Shown here: piece after piece, positions 1 through 7,121 of the stretch
Layout: each line of letters begins with the position of its first letter
Numbering within the stretch: position 1 is the first letter of the stretch
Source: a virus
Strand: one strand, 5' to 3'
Virus record (IMG/VR): IMGVR_UViG_3300045581_000555
Location: 1 to 36,943 of that record
DNA length: 36,943 nucleotides
Program-made: the position numbers and the translations under genes
The notes under the pieces: model-generated
Databases searched by the model: none
What the model was told of the DNA's origin: nothing
What the model saw: the letters and a program-made list of their open reading frames with translations, nothing else

Positions 1-23
1 TACCTGTAGAGATTCGATCCCCC

Positions 24-458
24 CTACCCCCTGCCACCTTTGAGCTGTCGTTCCATTTTTTCGCGGGTCGCCGAAACCGTTTCTTCAATTCGTTTGCGGT
101 CATGGCATGGGCTGCACAACGTTTGCAGGTTGTCCATGTCGTACCGCATACCCCCGCGGCTTATCTGCTGAATATGGTCAACTACGCGCCCTGCTCCGCC
201 GCACGTTCGGCATAATGGCTCTTCGGCTAACTTCATCTTTCTGAGTTTCCTCCATGCCGTTGTTTTATAAAAGCCACTCCGATCTTTAAATTCCGGATCG
301 GTCGCGATCTTATGCCGTTTCCATTCCTCCGTTCGAATCCTAGCTCGTGCCGCCGTTTCTTCTTCTCGTTGCTGATGATGCTTAGCGCAATAACTTCCCG
401 TCGTCGCTCGTTCGTTACATCCCAACTTCCAGCATCGACCTTTGATCGCCCACGGCAT
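24..458 (-). CDS. HNH endonuclease (terminase-associated)
   Basis: Predicted HNH nuclease of 144 residues. The core is visible: zinc-type cysteine pairs C83/C86 and C115/C118, the catalytic DH pair at 94-95, N110 and H119. An extra N-terminal Cys/His cluster (C9, C14, C24, H27) probably binds a second zinc. I chose the ATG at 458: it overlaps the previous stop as TAATG and has a GAGGTG ribosome site six bases upstream. A GTG nine bases earlier is possible. In many HK97-like phages such a gene lies directly upstream of the small terminase and assists DNA packaging. Here TerS is at the opposite end of the window, so the pairing appears if the genome is circularised. The family call is firm; the packaging role is inferred from that arrangement. 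Confidence 0.9.
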   Translation of the reverse strand: MPWAIKGRCWKLGCNERATTGSYCAKHHQQREEETAARARIRTEEWKRHKIATDPEFKDRSGFYKTTAWRKLRKMKLAEEPLCRTCGGAGRVVDHIQQISRGGMRYDMDNLQTLCSPCHDRKRIEETVSATREKMERQLKGGRG

Positions 459-724
459 TAGTGACACCTCTTCATATAGGCTGCTCGCTTCAACTGCTCA
501 TCGGCCTTCGGCATCTCGGCTCGTTTGCCGTCAATCGGCTGTGTGGGAGTCACCACGGTGATTGTTATACCCTCAACAATCCCAGCGTAAATAAACTTCG
601 CAACAAACCACGGAAGAGCCCACCATTCGACCTGATATGTGTATTTTACATTTAATGTCTCGTCGATTGCTAGGCGAATCAAACGGGTACCAAACGGCTG
701 GTCTGGTTTATCGCTCCACTCCAT
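458..724 (-). CDS. Hypothetical protein, 88 residues
   Basis: I do not recognise this protein. It is about 88 residues, with a Trp-rich hydrophobic middle (a WWALPWF stretch followed by an aliphatic segment) and a basic C-terminus ending in Arg-Cys-His. The hydrophobic part could be the core of a small beta-rich fold or a weak membrane segment. The ATG at 724 is preferred because GAGG lies six bases upstream; an in-frame GTG at 730 overlaps the stop of the preceding methyltransferase as GTGA and is an alternative. The gene is locked between the ParB-methyltransferase and the HNH gene with stop/start overlaps on both sides, so it is co-transcribed and probably translationally coupled. Function unknown. 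Confidence 0.7.
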   Translation of the reverse strand: MEWSDKPDQPFGTRLIRLAIDETLNVKYTYQVEWWALPWFVAKFIYAGIVEGITITVVTPTQPIDGKRAEMPKADEQLKRAAYMKRCH

Positions 725-726
725 TG

Positions 727-1977
727 TCACCCTCGCTTGAGTACATCATTAAACCTTTCGCCCGTTCTATCGTTTACTGCCTCTTTGCCTGTTAGTTGCT
801 GCCACCGTTTTACAATCACGTCGCAGTAGTTGGGCGATATTTCTAAGGCATAACACTTTTTACCTAATTGCTGCGCCGCAATAATCGTCGATCCACTACC
901 CGCAAAACAATCTAGCACCGTTTGAACCTTGTGATTACCTATCGCCTTTAATGCCAACTCTACTGGTTTTTGCGTCGGGTGATATTCGTTCTTTGCGTCG
1001 CGCTTGATCTCCCAAATGGTTGATTCAGTAGAATCTCCGATCCATCGTAAAGTAGTCCCGGGAGGTTTACAGTACAAGCAAGGTTCATGCCGCTGTTTAT
1101 ATTGCGCGTTCATTGCCGCATATTTTGCATTTGTCTTGTGCCATATCAACAGCGCATGAACAACAAACTTGTGTTCGTAAAGAGCTTTATAAACTTCGTA
1201 TGCTTTACTATCTGCAAACCAAATATAGCATGGTCCGTCTACAAATTTTCCAATTTGCGCAGCAATCTTACAATAAATCCCCGCGTTATTATCGTTCGCG
1301 AGTTTTTCGCGCTTCCGTTTTATGTCAACTTTTCCACTGTGAAAATGTCCGCCTTCATAGTCCACCCCATACGGTGGATCGGTGAAAAGCATATCAGCCT
1401 TGTTCCCATCTAATAGCATAAGCAACTGCTCGCTATCCGTGCTATCCCCGCAAAGTAACCGATGATCCCCCATCACCCATAAATCGCCCGGCTGGGTGAT
1501 TGCCACCTCCTGAACTTCTGGAACCTCGTCCGGATCGCCGTTTAGCTCGCTTTCGGCATTCCCTAACAATTCCGAGAGCTCGCCTTCGTCAAACCCAATC
1601 AGCGATATATCGTAGCCTGTCGCCGCCAACTCTGAGAGCTCTACACTTAGGAGGTCATTATCCCACCCAGCATTTAGCGCCAACTTATTATCTGCGAGTG
1701 TGTACGCTTTGATCTGTTCTTGGGTCAGGTGGTCAACCACCACTACCGGCACGTCTTTAAACCCCAGCTTTTTAACTGCTTGGAGCCGTCCATGCCCTGC
1801 TACAATTCGCCCGTCGCCTGTCGCTAAAATTGGATTAGTGAACCCGAATTCGCCGATCGATGCAGCGATCTGCTCTATCTGTTTCTCGCTATGGGTCCGT
1901 GCGTTCTTGTCATAGGGCGTTAGCTTCTCCACGTCCCACCGCTCGATCTGTTCTGCGGTCCATGTGCCTCTATTCAT
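727..1977 (-). CDS. ParB-like / DNA N6-adenine (or N4-cytosine) methyltransferase fusion
   Basis: This 416-residue protein has two domains. Residues about 12-100 form a ParB/Srx-type domain with the GDGRIVAGHGR signature (54-64). Residues about 160-400 form an amino-methyltransferase of the beta class: catalytic DPPY motif at 200-203 comes before the SAM-binding FAGSG motif at 358-362. DPPY usually indicates adenine-N6 methylation. Such fusions are common in phages and mobile elements, where they probably protect phage DNA from restriction or mark it; the target site cannot be read from sequence. The start ATG at 1977 overlaps the preceding VRR-NUC gene by eight bases, placing a nuclease and a methyltransferase in one coupled unit. 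Both catalytic motifs are intact. Confidence 0.93.
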   Translation of the reverse strand: MNRGTWTAEQIERWDVEKLTPYDKNARTHSEKQIEQIAASIGEFGFTNPILATGDGRIVAGHGRLQAVKKLGFKDVPVVVVDHLTQEQIKAYTLADNKLALNAGWDNDLLSVELSELAATGYDISLIGFDEGELSELLGNAESELNGDPDEVPEVQEVAITQPGDLWVMGDHRLLCGDSTDSEQLLMLLDGNKADMLFTDPPYGVDYEGGHFHSGKVDIKRKREKLANDNNAGIYCKIAAQIGKFVDGPCYIWFADSKAYEVYKALYEHKFVVHALLIWHKTNAKYAAMNAQYKQRHEPCLYCKPPGTTLRWIGDSTESTIWEIKRDAKNEYHPTQKPVELALKAIGNHKVQTVLDCFAGSGSTIIAAQQLGKKCYALEISPNYCDVIVKRWQQLTGKEAVNDRTGERFNDVLKRG

Positions 1978-2341
1978 TGAGATACCCTTTCAAAACTTTA
2001 ATCCCATCTTCTAAACTCCGGACGATCTCGCACCGATACCCATTCTCAACCAACTCAGCCAACCAAAACCGCTGCAAGTCTGAGAGTTTGCCGATCTTAG
2101 TTTTTACTTCCAGAAAAAGCCCACCGAATCCACTTCGAACAACCGGCACGAATAAATCTGGTATCCCCGCTTTTAACCCTTCCCGCTGCAACTTTCGAGC
2201 GGTCGTGATGTGCCGATAGCCACCATTCGGAATTGCAAAGATCGCTATTCCTTGCAAGGCACACCAATCAACGATCGCACACTGAATCTGATGCTCCGTT
2301 GGCTCTTTTGTTTTTATGTTCACCCCTAAGGTTCGTCGCAT
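1970..2341 (-). CDS. VRR-NUC domain nuclease
   Basis: A 123-residue stand-alone VRR-NUC nuclease (PD-(D/E)XK fold). Visible family features are the N-terminal Glu/Gln helix (EHQIQ at 16-20), the IPNGG turn at 38-41, the GIPD catalytic Asp at about 62, the LFLEVK strand with the E-V-K catalytic residues at 78-80, and the Gln of the following helix (90). These small phage enzymes are structure-specific or Holliday-junction-type nucleases; the exact substrate is unknown here. I use ATG 2341, which has an AGAGGG ribosome site six bases upstream, rather than the TTG at 2374, which would overlap the previous gene by 49 bases. It is adjacent to the methyltransferase and may resolve recombination or packaging intermediates. 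Confidence 0.88.
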   Translation of the reverse strand: MRRTLGVNIKTKEPTEHQIQCAIVDWCALQGIAIFAIPNGGYRHITTARKLQREGLKAGIPDLFVPVVRSGFGGLFLEVKTKIGKLSDLQRFWLAELVENGYRCEIVRSLEDGIKVLKGYLNE

Positions 2342-2748
2342 CCGTCGCCCTCTTTCCGCACTCGCAATCCCCAATCTGCTCGAATCCCCATCCCTAGCCG
2401 AATCTTACGCCGCTCTAACATCGTTAACGGTCGCTGCAACTGTTCAGCTTTTTTTCGCTCTACTTCCTTAACTTCTCTTCGCATTTTCTGCGTAAAAACG
2501 TCTATTCTTCGGCGCTCGTTCCGGTAACTTTTCCATGCGCTCACAACGTCGACAAACAACTCTTCTGCTTCTGTTGGGTCATCCCATGTTCGGAGGTGAA
2601 ACCGCACAATATCGAGGTTATCTGCCTCAACAGGAAACCGAAAATCTACCGCCGCAATTCGAGCGAATACTCCGATCGGATCAGATTCTGGCCGTCCCAC
2701 TTGATGAATCAACCATCGCACAAACTGCGATCTTGGCTCTGCTTTCAC
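2326..2748 (-). CDS. YozE/SAM-like fold phage protein
   Basis: A 140-residue protein. The N-terminus (about 8-52) has the pattern F-x-x-W-L-x-x-Q-x-x-R followed by DPIG and a late FP, which resembles the small helical YozE (SAM-like) domain. The C-terminal half is strongly basic and helical, probably a coiled coil (Arg/Lys/Glu-rich, residues 80-115). The start is GTG at 2748, overlapped by the stop of a 20-codon ORF as GTGA; a GGAT sits just upstream. The combination of a SAM-like domain and a basic helix suggests nucleic-acid or protein binding, but no catalytic motif is visible. It is coupled to the VRR-NUC gene downstream. Function unassigned. Confidence 0.75.
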   Translation of the reverse strand: MKAEPRSQFVRWLIHQVGRPESDPIGVFARIAAVDFRFPVEADNLDIVRFHLRTWDDPTEAEELFVDVVSAWKSYRNERRRIDVFTQKMRREVKEVERKKAEQLQRPLTMLERRKIRLGMGIRADWGLRVRKEGDGCDEP

Positions 2749-2807
2749 AATCCTAGCCCATCGATTAAAAAACTTTCTTCTTTCAATTCTTCCTCATCCC
2801 AGATCAT
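2745..2807 (-). CDS. Putative 20-residue coupling/leader peptide
   Basis: A short ORF of 20 codons, acidic then hydrophobic. It starts with ATG overlapping the stop of the tandem HNH gene (ATGA) and ends with TGA overlapping the GTG start of the YozE-like gene (GTGA). A very strong GGAGGTG ribosome site lies six bases upstream of its ATG, better than those of most neighbours. The double overlap means it may function as a translational relay between its neighbours, or encode a genuine microprotein. No homology can be judged at this length. Confidence 0.45.
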   Translation of the reverse strand: MIWDEEELKEESFLIDGLGL

Positions 2808-3511
2808 AAATGCACCTCCTTTGCCTTTTCTCTTATCCTCGCCCTCGCTTCTGCCTTCTTCTGATTCGCGCACGTTTTACAATACCGCCCTTTTGCTTGA
2901 TACCCTGTATTTTCTGGCGTGTATTCGTGGCCCATTGCGCAATGCGCACTCCCACGGCGTAGGCTCCCAATGTCCCATCCTTTACCGTTAAATCGCCCTT
3001 TATCTATCGCATCTCGCACGTTGTCTTTTTGCGTCCCAACCCACAAGTGAGAAGGGTTAACGCATGGCGGATTATCGCATTCGTGGCACACTAAAAGCCC
3101 CTCAGGTATCTGCCCTTTGTGATGCTCATAGCTCCATCGGTGAGTCAACATCTTCTTGCCCTCAATCTCAATCAACCCGTACCCTTTGCCGTTTGTCGGT
3201 CCCGTCCATATCCAGCAGGTTTCTGTTTTTTCCACCTTTTCAAAAAACCTTGCTGACATTTCCTTGCCATGAATCGACACTCGCAACTCTAAATGCTCTG
3301 GATTCACGCACTGATTGTTGTCGCATGTCCTATATACGTCCTGCCCTGCGGGAATAGGTCCGATATGTATCTCATAGCTCAACCGATGCGCCAAAACTGG
3401 ATATCCTTGTACTGTCACAGATGGAGTATTTGCCGAACTTTTTTCCCTAATTCCACTCTTCAAAGTCCAGCACGATTCCCCTTTTTCTAGTCTGTCAAAA
3501 AACGTTTTCAT
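2804..3511 (-). CDS. Tandem HNH endonuclease with C-terminal zinc motif
   Basis: This 235-residue protein holds two HNH_3-type units in tandem. Unit 2 (about 124-170) is intact: H143, C145, C150, H155 and the NVRDA segment after it. Unit 1 (about 42-80) keeps C63, C68 and H73 but has Arg61 where unit 2 has the catalytic-position His, so it is probably a non-cleaving, DNA-binding copy. A third zinc-type cluster follows (C191, H195, C211, C214). Proteins of this kind are usually free-standing phage homing endonucleases that nick or cut recipient genomes. The start ATG 3511 has a GAGGG site preceded by an A-tract. Its 3' end overlaps a 20-codon ORF by ATGA. Confidence 0.9.
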   Translation of the reverse strand: MKTFFDRLEKGESCWTLKSGIREKSSANTPSVTVQGYPVLAHRLSYEIHIGPIPAGQDVYRTCDNNQCVNPEHLELRVSIHGKEMSARFFEKVEKTETCWIWTGPTNGKGYGLIEIEGKKMLTHRWSYEHHKGQIPEGLLVCHECDNPPCVNPSHLWVGTQKDNVRDAIDKGRFNGKGWDIGSLRRGSAHCAMGHEYTPENTGYQAKGRYCKTCANQKKAEARARIREKAKEVHL

Positions 3512-3954
3512 TCGTCGTTGCCCTCTTTTTCGTAAACTCCGAATCCTCCCTCATCCCCCATTACCCGATAGCCTCGCGCTCGAATCCACTCATCATGATC
3601 CGATTTCTTAATTTCTGGCCCTCTTAAAAGGGGTGCTCCTCCGTCTGCCCTTGGTCCGTACGCTGAAAGCTGTGCGACGGTCGGGGTTTCCTCTGTCACG
3701 TCGATCGCTTCCTCTTTCGTCCCTGCCACCCCTATCGCTTTTAGAATCTCGACTTGATGCCTGAGGGCTTCCCGAATCGATGGATCAAGATGAACCCTAT
3801 CTGCCATTGCAACAGTCATTTTATGATGTAGCTCAAGCTGGCTCACGCTCACCGAGGACCAATAGATCGGTTGTCGTCTATCCGCCTTTGCGTAAACTCC
3901 CCACGCTACAAGCCCCACAATCGCTACGACCGCAATGATACCTAATCCCCCCAT
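3508..3954 (-). CDS. Membrane-anchored hypothetical protein
   Basis: A protein of about 148 residues with one N-terminal membrane segment (Gly/Ile/Val-rich, residues about 3-22) followed by a short basic stretch, a helical middle and a charged C-terminal domain containing an IRARGYRV turn. The topology is probably a single-pass anchor with the bulk in the cytoplasm. I use ATG 3954, which follows the upstream stop by one base and has a strong GGGGAG ribosome site; a start 24 bases earlier is less likely. It overlaps the HNH gene by four bases. Early phage membrane proteins may act in host takeover or superinfection exclusion, but nothing here proves that. Confidence 0.7.
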   Translation of the reverse strand: MGGLGIIAVVAIVGLVAWGVYAKADRRQPIYWSSVSVSQLELHHKMTVAMADRVHLDPSIREALRHQVEILKAIGVAGTKEEAIDVTEETPTVAQLSAYGPRADGGAPLLRGPEIKKSDHDEWIRARGYRVMGDEGGFGVYEKEGNDE

Positions 3955-3955
3955 A

Positions 3956-4363
3956 TCACTCCCCTCCCCTCTCCTCATCCCCTTCCGCGGGCATTTTTCC
4001 CCCTATTTCGGCTCCCTCTTGCCCTTTTGATAGGGTAGGGGAGGGGAAGCGGGAACAATCGAGAATCTGAAACGCTTGTTTTCTCATCTTCTGGTAGAGC
4101 GTCACTGCAAACCCATCGGATAAATTCGCTCCCGGGGCAATCACGTCAAAAAAGTAATCTTCAAGAAAAAGAACTTCTGCCGCTGCTTTCCGTTGCAATC
4201 GCCATCCATTTTCCGCTTTCGATAACCCGCAATCGCTGATATAAACACCGTCTAACTCCTGAGCCCATATCTTTATAACTGCTAACCAAAGATGATTCTC
4301 AGGGATGCGCCCATCGCCGCCGTGGTACTCAGACGTGACCTCTACAAACGGCAAAGAGCGCAT
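3956..4363 (-). CDS. Hypothetical protein, 135 residues
   Basis: I do not recognise this protein. It is mixed alpha/beta, with an aromatic-rich middle (LFLEDYFFDVIAPG) and a low-complexity Gly/Glu/Pro tail over the last 30 residues that is probably disordered. No catalytic motif or membrane segment is seen. The start ATG 4363 has GGAGG four bases upstream, a good ribosome site. It sits in an early-region string of small genes between SSB and the nuclease group, all in the same direction, and its stop is one base before the next ATG. Confidence 0.7.
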   Translation of the reverse strand: MRSLPFVEVTSEYHGGDGRIPENHLWLAVIKIWAQELDGVYISDCGLSKAENGWRLQRKAAAEVLFLEDYFFDVIAPGANLSDGFAVTLYQKMRKQAFQILDCSRFPSPTLSKGQEGAEIGGKMPAEGDEERGGE

Positions 4364-4374
4364 ATAGCCTCCGG

Positions 4375-4695
4375 TTAGAAACAGTCATCAAATGTGTACC
4401 ACTTGTCCCCCGTACATCTCCGATCTTCCGTCTTGTGGCTATGCGCTGCCAACGTCATCAACCCGTATATTAAGGCCACAATCACAATCAACGCGCCGAT
4501 ATTCCCTGCCTGAGATTGCTTTTTATTCCCAACAATCAATTTTAGGTCCGGTGCTCCCTCGATCGCTCTAATCATCTTTCCGATTTGCTGGTCAGATACG
4601 ATACCAACCTGCTTCGATCCGTCCGAATAAATAACGGTTTTCAGCATCTTTCCTTTTACGATGCTCGTTTTGATATCAACGATTCGCTTTTCCAT
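4375..4695 (-). CDS. Small single-pass membrane protein
   Basis: A 106-residue protein with a soluble N-terminal domain of about 60 residues (short beta strands, then a helix), a basic linker, one clear membrane segment at about 67-84 (Ile/Val/Leu-rich) and a short tail with two Cys near the end (RRCTGDKW, DDCF). If the positive-inside rule holds, the N-terminal domain is cytoplasmic and the Cys-containing tail is periplasmic, where a disulfide could form. The start ATG 4695 has an A-tract plus GGG site. No family recognised. Confidence 0.7.
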   Translation of the reverse strand: MEKRIVDIKTSIVKGKMLKTVIYSDGSKQVGIVSDQQIGKMIRAIEGAPDLKLIVGNKKQSQAGNIGALIVIVALIYGLMTLAAHSHKTEDRRCTGDKWYTFDDCF

Positions 4696-4723
4696 CTTTC
4701 GCCCTTTTTATTTTCGCTTGGTT

Positions 4724-4963
4724 TTAACTGTTCAACAACTGGATATTTTCACTTCTGAAAACTTCTAACTCTTTTTGTACTGCGATAAGATGCCGTTCTG
4801 CGCGTGCTAGTCGCATAGCGCCGATCTCGTTATTCATTTCCTCCGCTCGTCGTCTTGCTTCTACCGCGTCCCTTTTCGCTTTTTCGACTGCTGCAATCAT
4901 CTCAAGCAGCTCTCTCTTAGCTCTGATGCGCTGCGCTTCAAGAGGGATTCCACAATCACCCAT
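4724..4963 (-). CDS. Coiled-coil hypothetical protein
   Basis: A 79-residue, almost wholly helical protein rich in Ala, Glu, Arg and Lys with heptad-like spacing of hydrophobics from about residue 10 to 70, so a coiled coil is likely. The start ATG 4963 overlaps the previous gene by eight bases and has a GGGGGG ribosome site. The next gene upstream encodes a protein of nearly the same length and composition, and the pair may form a hetero-oligomer. Function unknown. Confidence 0.65.
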   Translation of the reverse strand: MGDCGIPLEAQRIRAKRELLEMIAAVEKAKRDAVEARRRAEEMNNEIGAMRLARAERHLIAVQKELEVFRSENIQLLNS

Positions 4964-5165
4964 GATCCCCCCTATTTTTTTCTGCTTCCCCGAGCAGTCT
5001 TTGCGCGGTTTTTATCGCTAACTCAATTCGTTTCCGTTTTAGGTCAAGTAATCCGCTGTTCGTCATTCGCCCATATACTTTTTCAAACTCACGTTCTTCT
5101 TCAAGCGCTAATTCTAACCGCTTTCGCGCAACTGCTACGCTGATGATGTATTCCTCTCGTCTCAT
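4956..5165 (-). CDS. Helical hypothetical protein next to SSB
   Basis: A protein of 69 residues, highly charged and helical, with an arginine/glutamate-rich coiled-coil pattern. I choose the ATG at 5165, preceded by an A-tract and GGGGG at six bases' spacing; a start at 5201 would overlap the SSB stop. It ends overlapping the next coiled-coil gene. No recognised domain; the position beside SSB suggests a replication-accessory role, which is inference only. Confidence 0.6.
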   Translation of the reverse strand: MRREEYIISVAVARKRLELALEEEREFEKVYGRMTNSGLLDLKRKRIELAIKTAQRLLGEAEKNRGDHG

Positions 5166-5181
5166 GCGCTGCCCCCTTTTT

Positions 5182-5517
5182 TTAGAATGGTATCTCGTCA
5201 TCTTCTAACGTTACCGGCTTCGGTGCTTCTGGTGCTGCCTTAATTACTTTGATGCTCCGCACCATCGCATCGGACCACCACCGCCCATCTTTTCCTTGCC
5301 GCGCTTGCAGTCCCCCCGTTGCCTCAATTTCCGCGCCAACGCCAAACCCTTGAACGTTTAGAACGTTTTCCGTGGCTTTGAATATCGCAAAATACTGTTT
5401 CCCATCGTACTCATTCGCCAAGATTCGTACTGAGAACCATGCGTCTTTATCTCCTCTCCACGTTTCATTGAACTCTTCTACCCGTCCGGCTAGTTGTAGC
5501 TTGTTTATCAATTCCAT
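5182..5517 (-). CDS. ssb: Single-stranded DNA-binding protein
   Basis: A 111-residue SSB-like protein. Residues about 1-92 fit a single OB fold: the LAGRVEEF strand, the WFSVRILAN strand with aromatic residues for base stacking, and the GAEIEATGGLQ strand. The tail ends in DDEIPF (106-111), the acidic peptide through which bacterial and phage SSBs recruit partner proteins. It is shorter than E. coli SSB because the linker is brief. The start ATG 5517 has AAGGAG upstream. It lies just downstream of the DnaB-type helicase gene, so helicase and SSB are made from one replication operon. Confidence 0.88.
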   Translation of the reverse strand: MELINKLQLAGRVEEFNETWRGDKDAWFSVRILANEYDGKQYFAIFKATENVLNVQGFGVGAEIEATGGLQARQGKDGRWWSDAMVRSIKVIKAAPEAPKPVTLEDDEIPF

Positions 5518-5532
5518 CTTTTTTCTCTCCTT

Positions 5533-6867
5533 CTAGTCGTTTAGCTGATCCGCATAATGCTTCCAGCTTATCTCTGCTTGCGAGTCCGTCGGTATTCCTT
5601 CGAACCCGCTAACAAACTTGGTCGTTGCAAAATCGAGCTCGAGCGTAATATCTCCTACCCGCCCATGCCTATTCTTAGCGATTTGCAATAGTGTTTCCGG
5701 TTTTTTAGGATCGTTTCGGGAAAGTAAGAGGATCATATCGGCGTCTTGCTCGATTTGTCCTGAGTCTCTTAGATGCGAGATTTGAGGTTTTTTATCGACC
5801 ATGCTATCACCCGCCCGGTTCAACTGTGCTAAGGTCACTACAATTGTTTTCGTGTCCTGAGCTAGTTGCTTAAGCTGCCGCGATACTTCGGAGATTTCCT
5901 GATACCTGCTAAGTCTTTTGGCATCTTTGCTTCCACTGATAAGCTGCAAGTAGTCAAACGCAATAATTTTAGCGCCCGTCGTCCGTACTAGTCTTTTCGC
6001 CGATCCGCATAGCTCCTCAATCGTCCGTCCGCCCATCTCGTCGACAATAACCGGTAGCTTTTCGATGCACCCTGCTGCAGCAAAGATTCGCTTTGTGTCT
6101 CGTTCAGTCTGTAGTGATGCGTCTCTGATGTGTCGGCCGTTAACCCCGCTTTCCTGAGAGAGCACCCGCCCCATGATCTCCCTCTGGCTCATCTCACCTG
6201 AGTAAAATACGGCTGGTGAGCCGAGAAAAGCCGACCAATTCAATAGCTGTGTAAGTAACGCCGTTTTCCCAATCCCGGGGCGTGCGCCGATAACGAAAAG
6301 CTCACCGCCGTAAAAACCTCGGAAGTACTCGTCCAGAACCTCAATTCCGCTCCCGAATGCAATAGGAGGATCATCCCGCTCCATGCTTTCAAAAAGGTCT
6401 CGAATCAGAGCCCCGTAGCCGAGCGGCTTGCCCCGCGTCTCCCCTCTTACGTCTGCTAGAGCCCCTTCGATAGCTTCCACCGTCGTATCGATATCGCCAC
6501 CATTTAAGAGCCCTTCTAGTGTCGTGATAAGCCCAACCCTTAGCCTCTCGCGGTTTCCTGCTGCTACCAGCCCCCTAGCTTCGTAAACTGCAAGCTCTCG
6601 GTTCCAGTCTCCTGCCGATAGCTCGTGCAGGATAACCGCTGGTGTGCCCCATAGAGCCCTTCCTTCGGCCGTGAGCGAGTCGAAAACGGCTAGCCCCTGT
6701 AATCCCCCTGTGACCGGATCAATCGCTCCTGAGCGGCTTATAGCGTCCCAGAGGTAGCCGTATTTTGGATGGCTAAAATATTTCGCCGAAAGTCTGGTCT
6801 CCTCCAACCGTCCAATGATTTCGGGATACGCAAAGGCCGTGGATAAGATTAGAATCTCGTTTTTCAT
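5533..6867 (-). CDS. dnaB: Replicative DNA helicase, DnaB family
   Basis: A 444-residue DnaB-type hexameric helicase that unwinds the fork. The N-terminal helical domain covers about 1-105 and the RecA-like motor about 165-435. Motor motifs are intact: Walker A GARPGIGKT at 194-202, catalytic Glu in SGEMS at 223-227, Walker B IIAFDYLQL at 301-309, then the LAQLNR segment and the LRDSGQIEQDAD region that contacts the neighbouring subunit. Length is normal for the family. The start ATG 6867 has a GGGGG ribosome site after an A-tract. It lies two genes downstream of the initiator that carries the iterons, the expected initiator-helicase-SSB order; no separate helicase loader of a known family is seen. 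Confidence 0.95.
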   Translation of the reverse strand: MKNEILILSTAFAYPEIIGRLEETRLSAKYFSHPKYGYLWDAISRSGAIDPVTGGLQGLAVFDSLTAEGRALWGTPAVILHELSAGDWNRELAVYEARGLVAAGNRERLRVGLITTLEGLLNGGDIDTTVEAIEGALADVRGETRGKPLGYGALIRDLFESMERDDPPIAFGSGIEVLDEYFRGFYGGELFVIGARPGIGKTALLTQLLNWSAFLGSPAVFYSGEMSQREIMGRVLSQESGVNGRHIRDASLQTERDTKRIFAAAGCIEKLPVIVDEMGGRTIEELCGSAKRLVRTTGAKIIAFDYLQLISGSKDAKRLSRYQEISEVSRQLKQLAQDTKTIVVTLAQLNRAGDSMVDKKPQISHLRDSGQIEQDADMILLLSRNDPKKPETLLQIAKNRHGRVGDITLELDFATTKFVSGFEGIPTDSQAEISWKHYADQLND

Positions 6868-6896
6868 TGTTGCCCCCTTTTTTATTAAACGTCATT

Positions 6897-7121
6897 TCAA
6901 CTGCAGTCCCAGTCGATCAACCCGTTATTTATTTCACTGAACGTTTGCGATCTTGCCCATCCGAGACACCACCAATAGAACGCCTTCTCCTTTGTCGTCG
7001 TATCTTTGCAAGGCTCTTGATAGTCAAGTCCCTCCCGATTCTCGTACTTCCATTCCTCCTCAAATGCCGCCCGCAATTCTCCGATGCAAATCCGCGTCAC
7101 TTGTTTTCTTGTTTTACTCAT
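6897..7121 (-). CDS. Small hypothetical protein between initiator and helicase
   Basis: A 74-residue protein with a pattern of an acidic helix, then an aromatic helix ending in GWARS. A similar layout (hydrophobic helix, F-x-x-x-W, variable loop, K-A-x-x-x-x-x-GW-x-R) occurs in the 66-residue protein at 8464-8664, so the two may be distant paralogues of a common phage small-protein type. Its ATG overlaps the stop of the initiator gene (ATGA). The position between initiator and helicase is where a helicase loader or replication accessory might be, but no ATPase or known loader motif is present. Confidence 0.65.
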   Translation of the reverse strand: MSKTRKQVTRICIGELRAAFEEEWKYENREGLDYQEPCKDTTTKEKAFYWWCLGWARSQTFSEINNGLIDWDCS

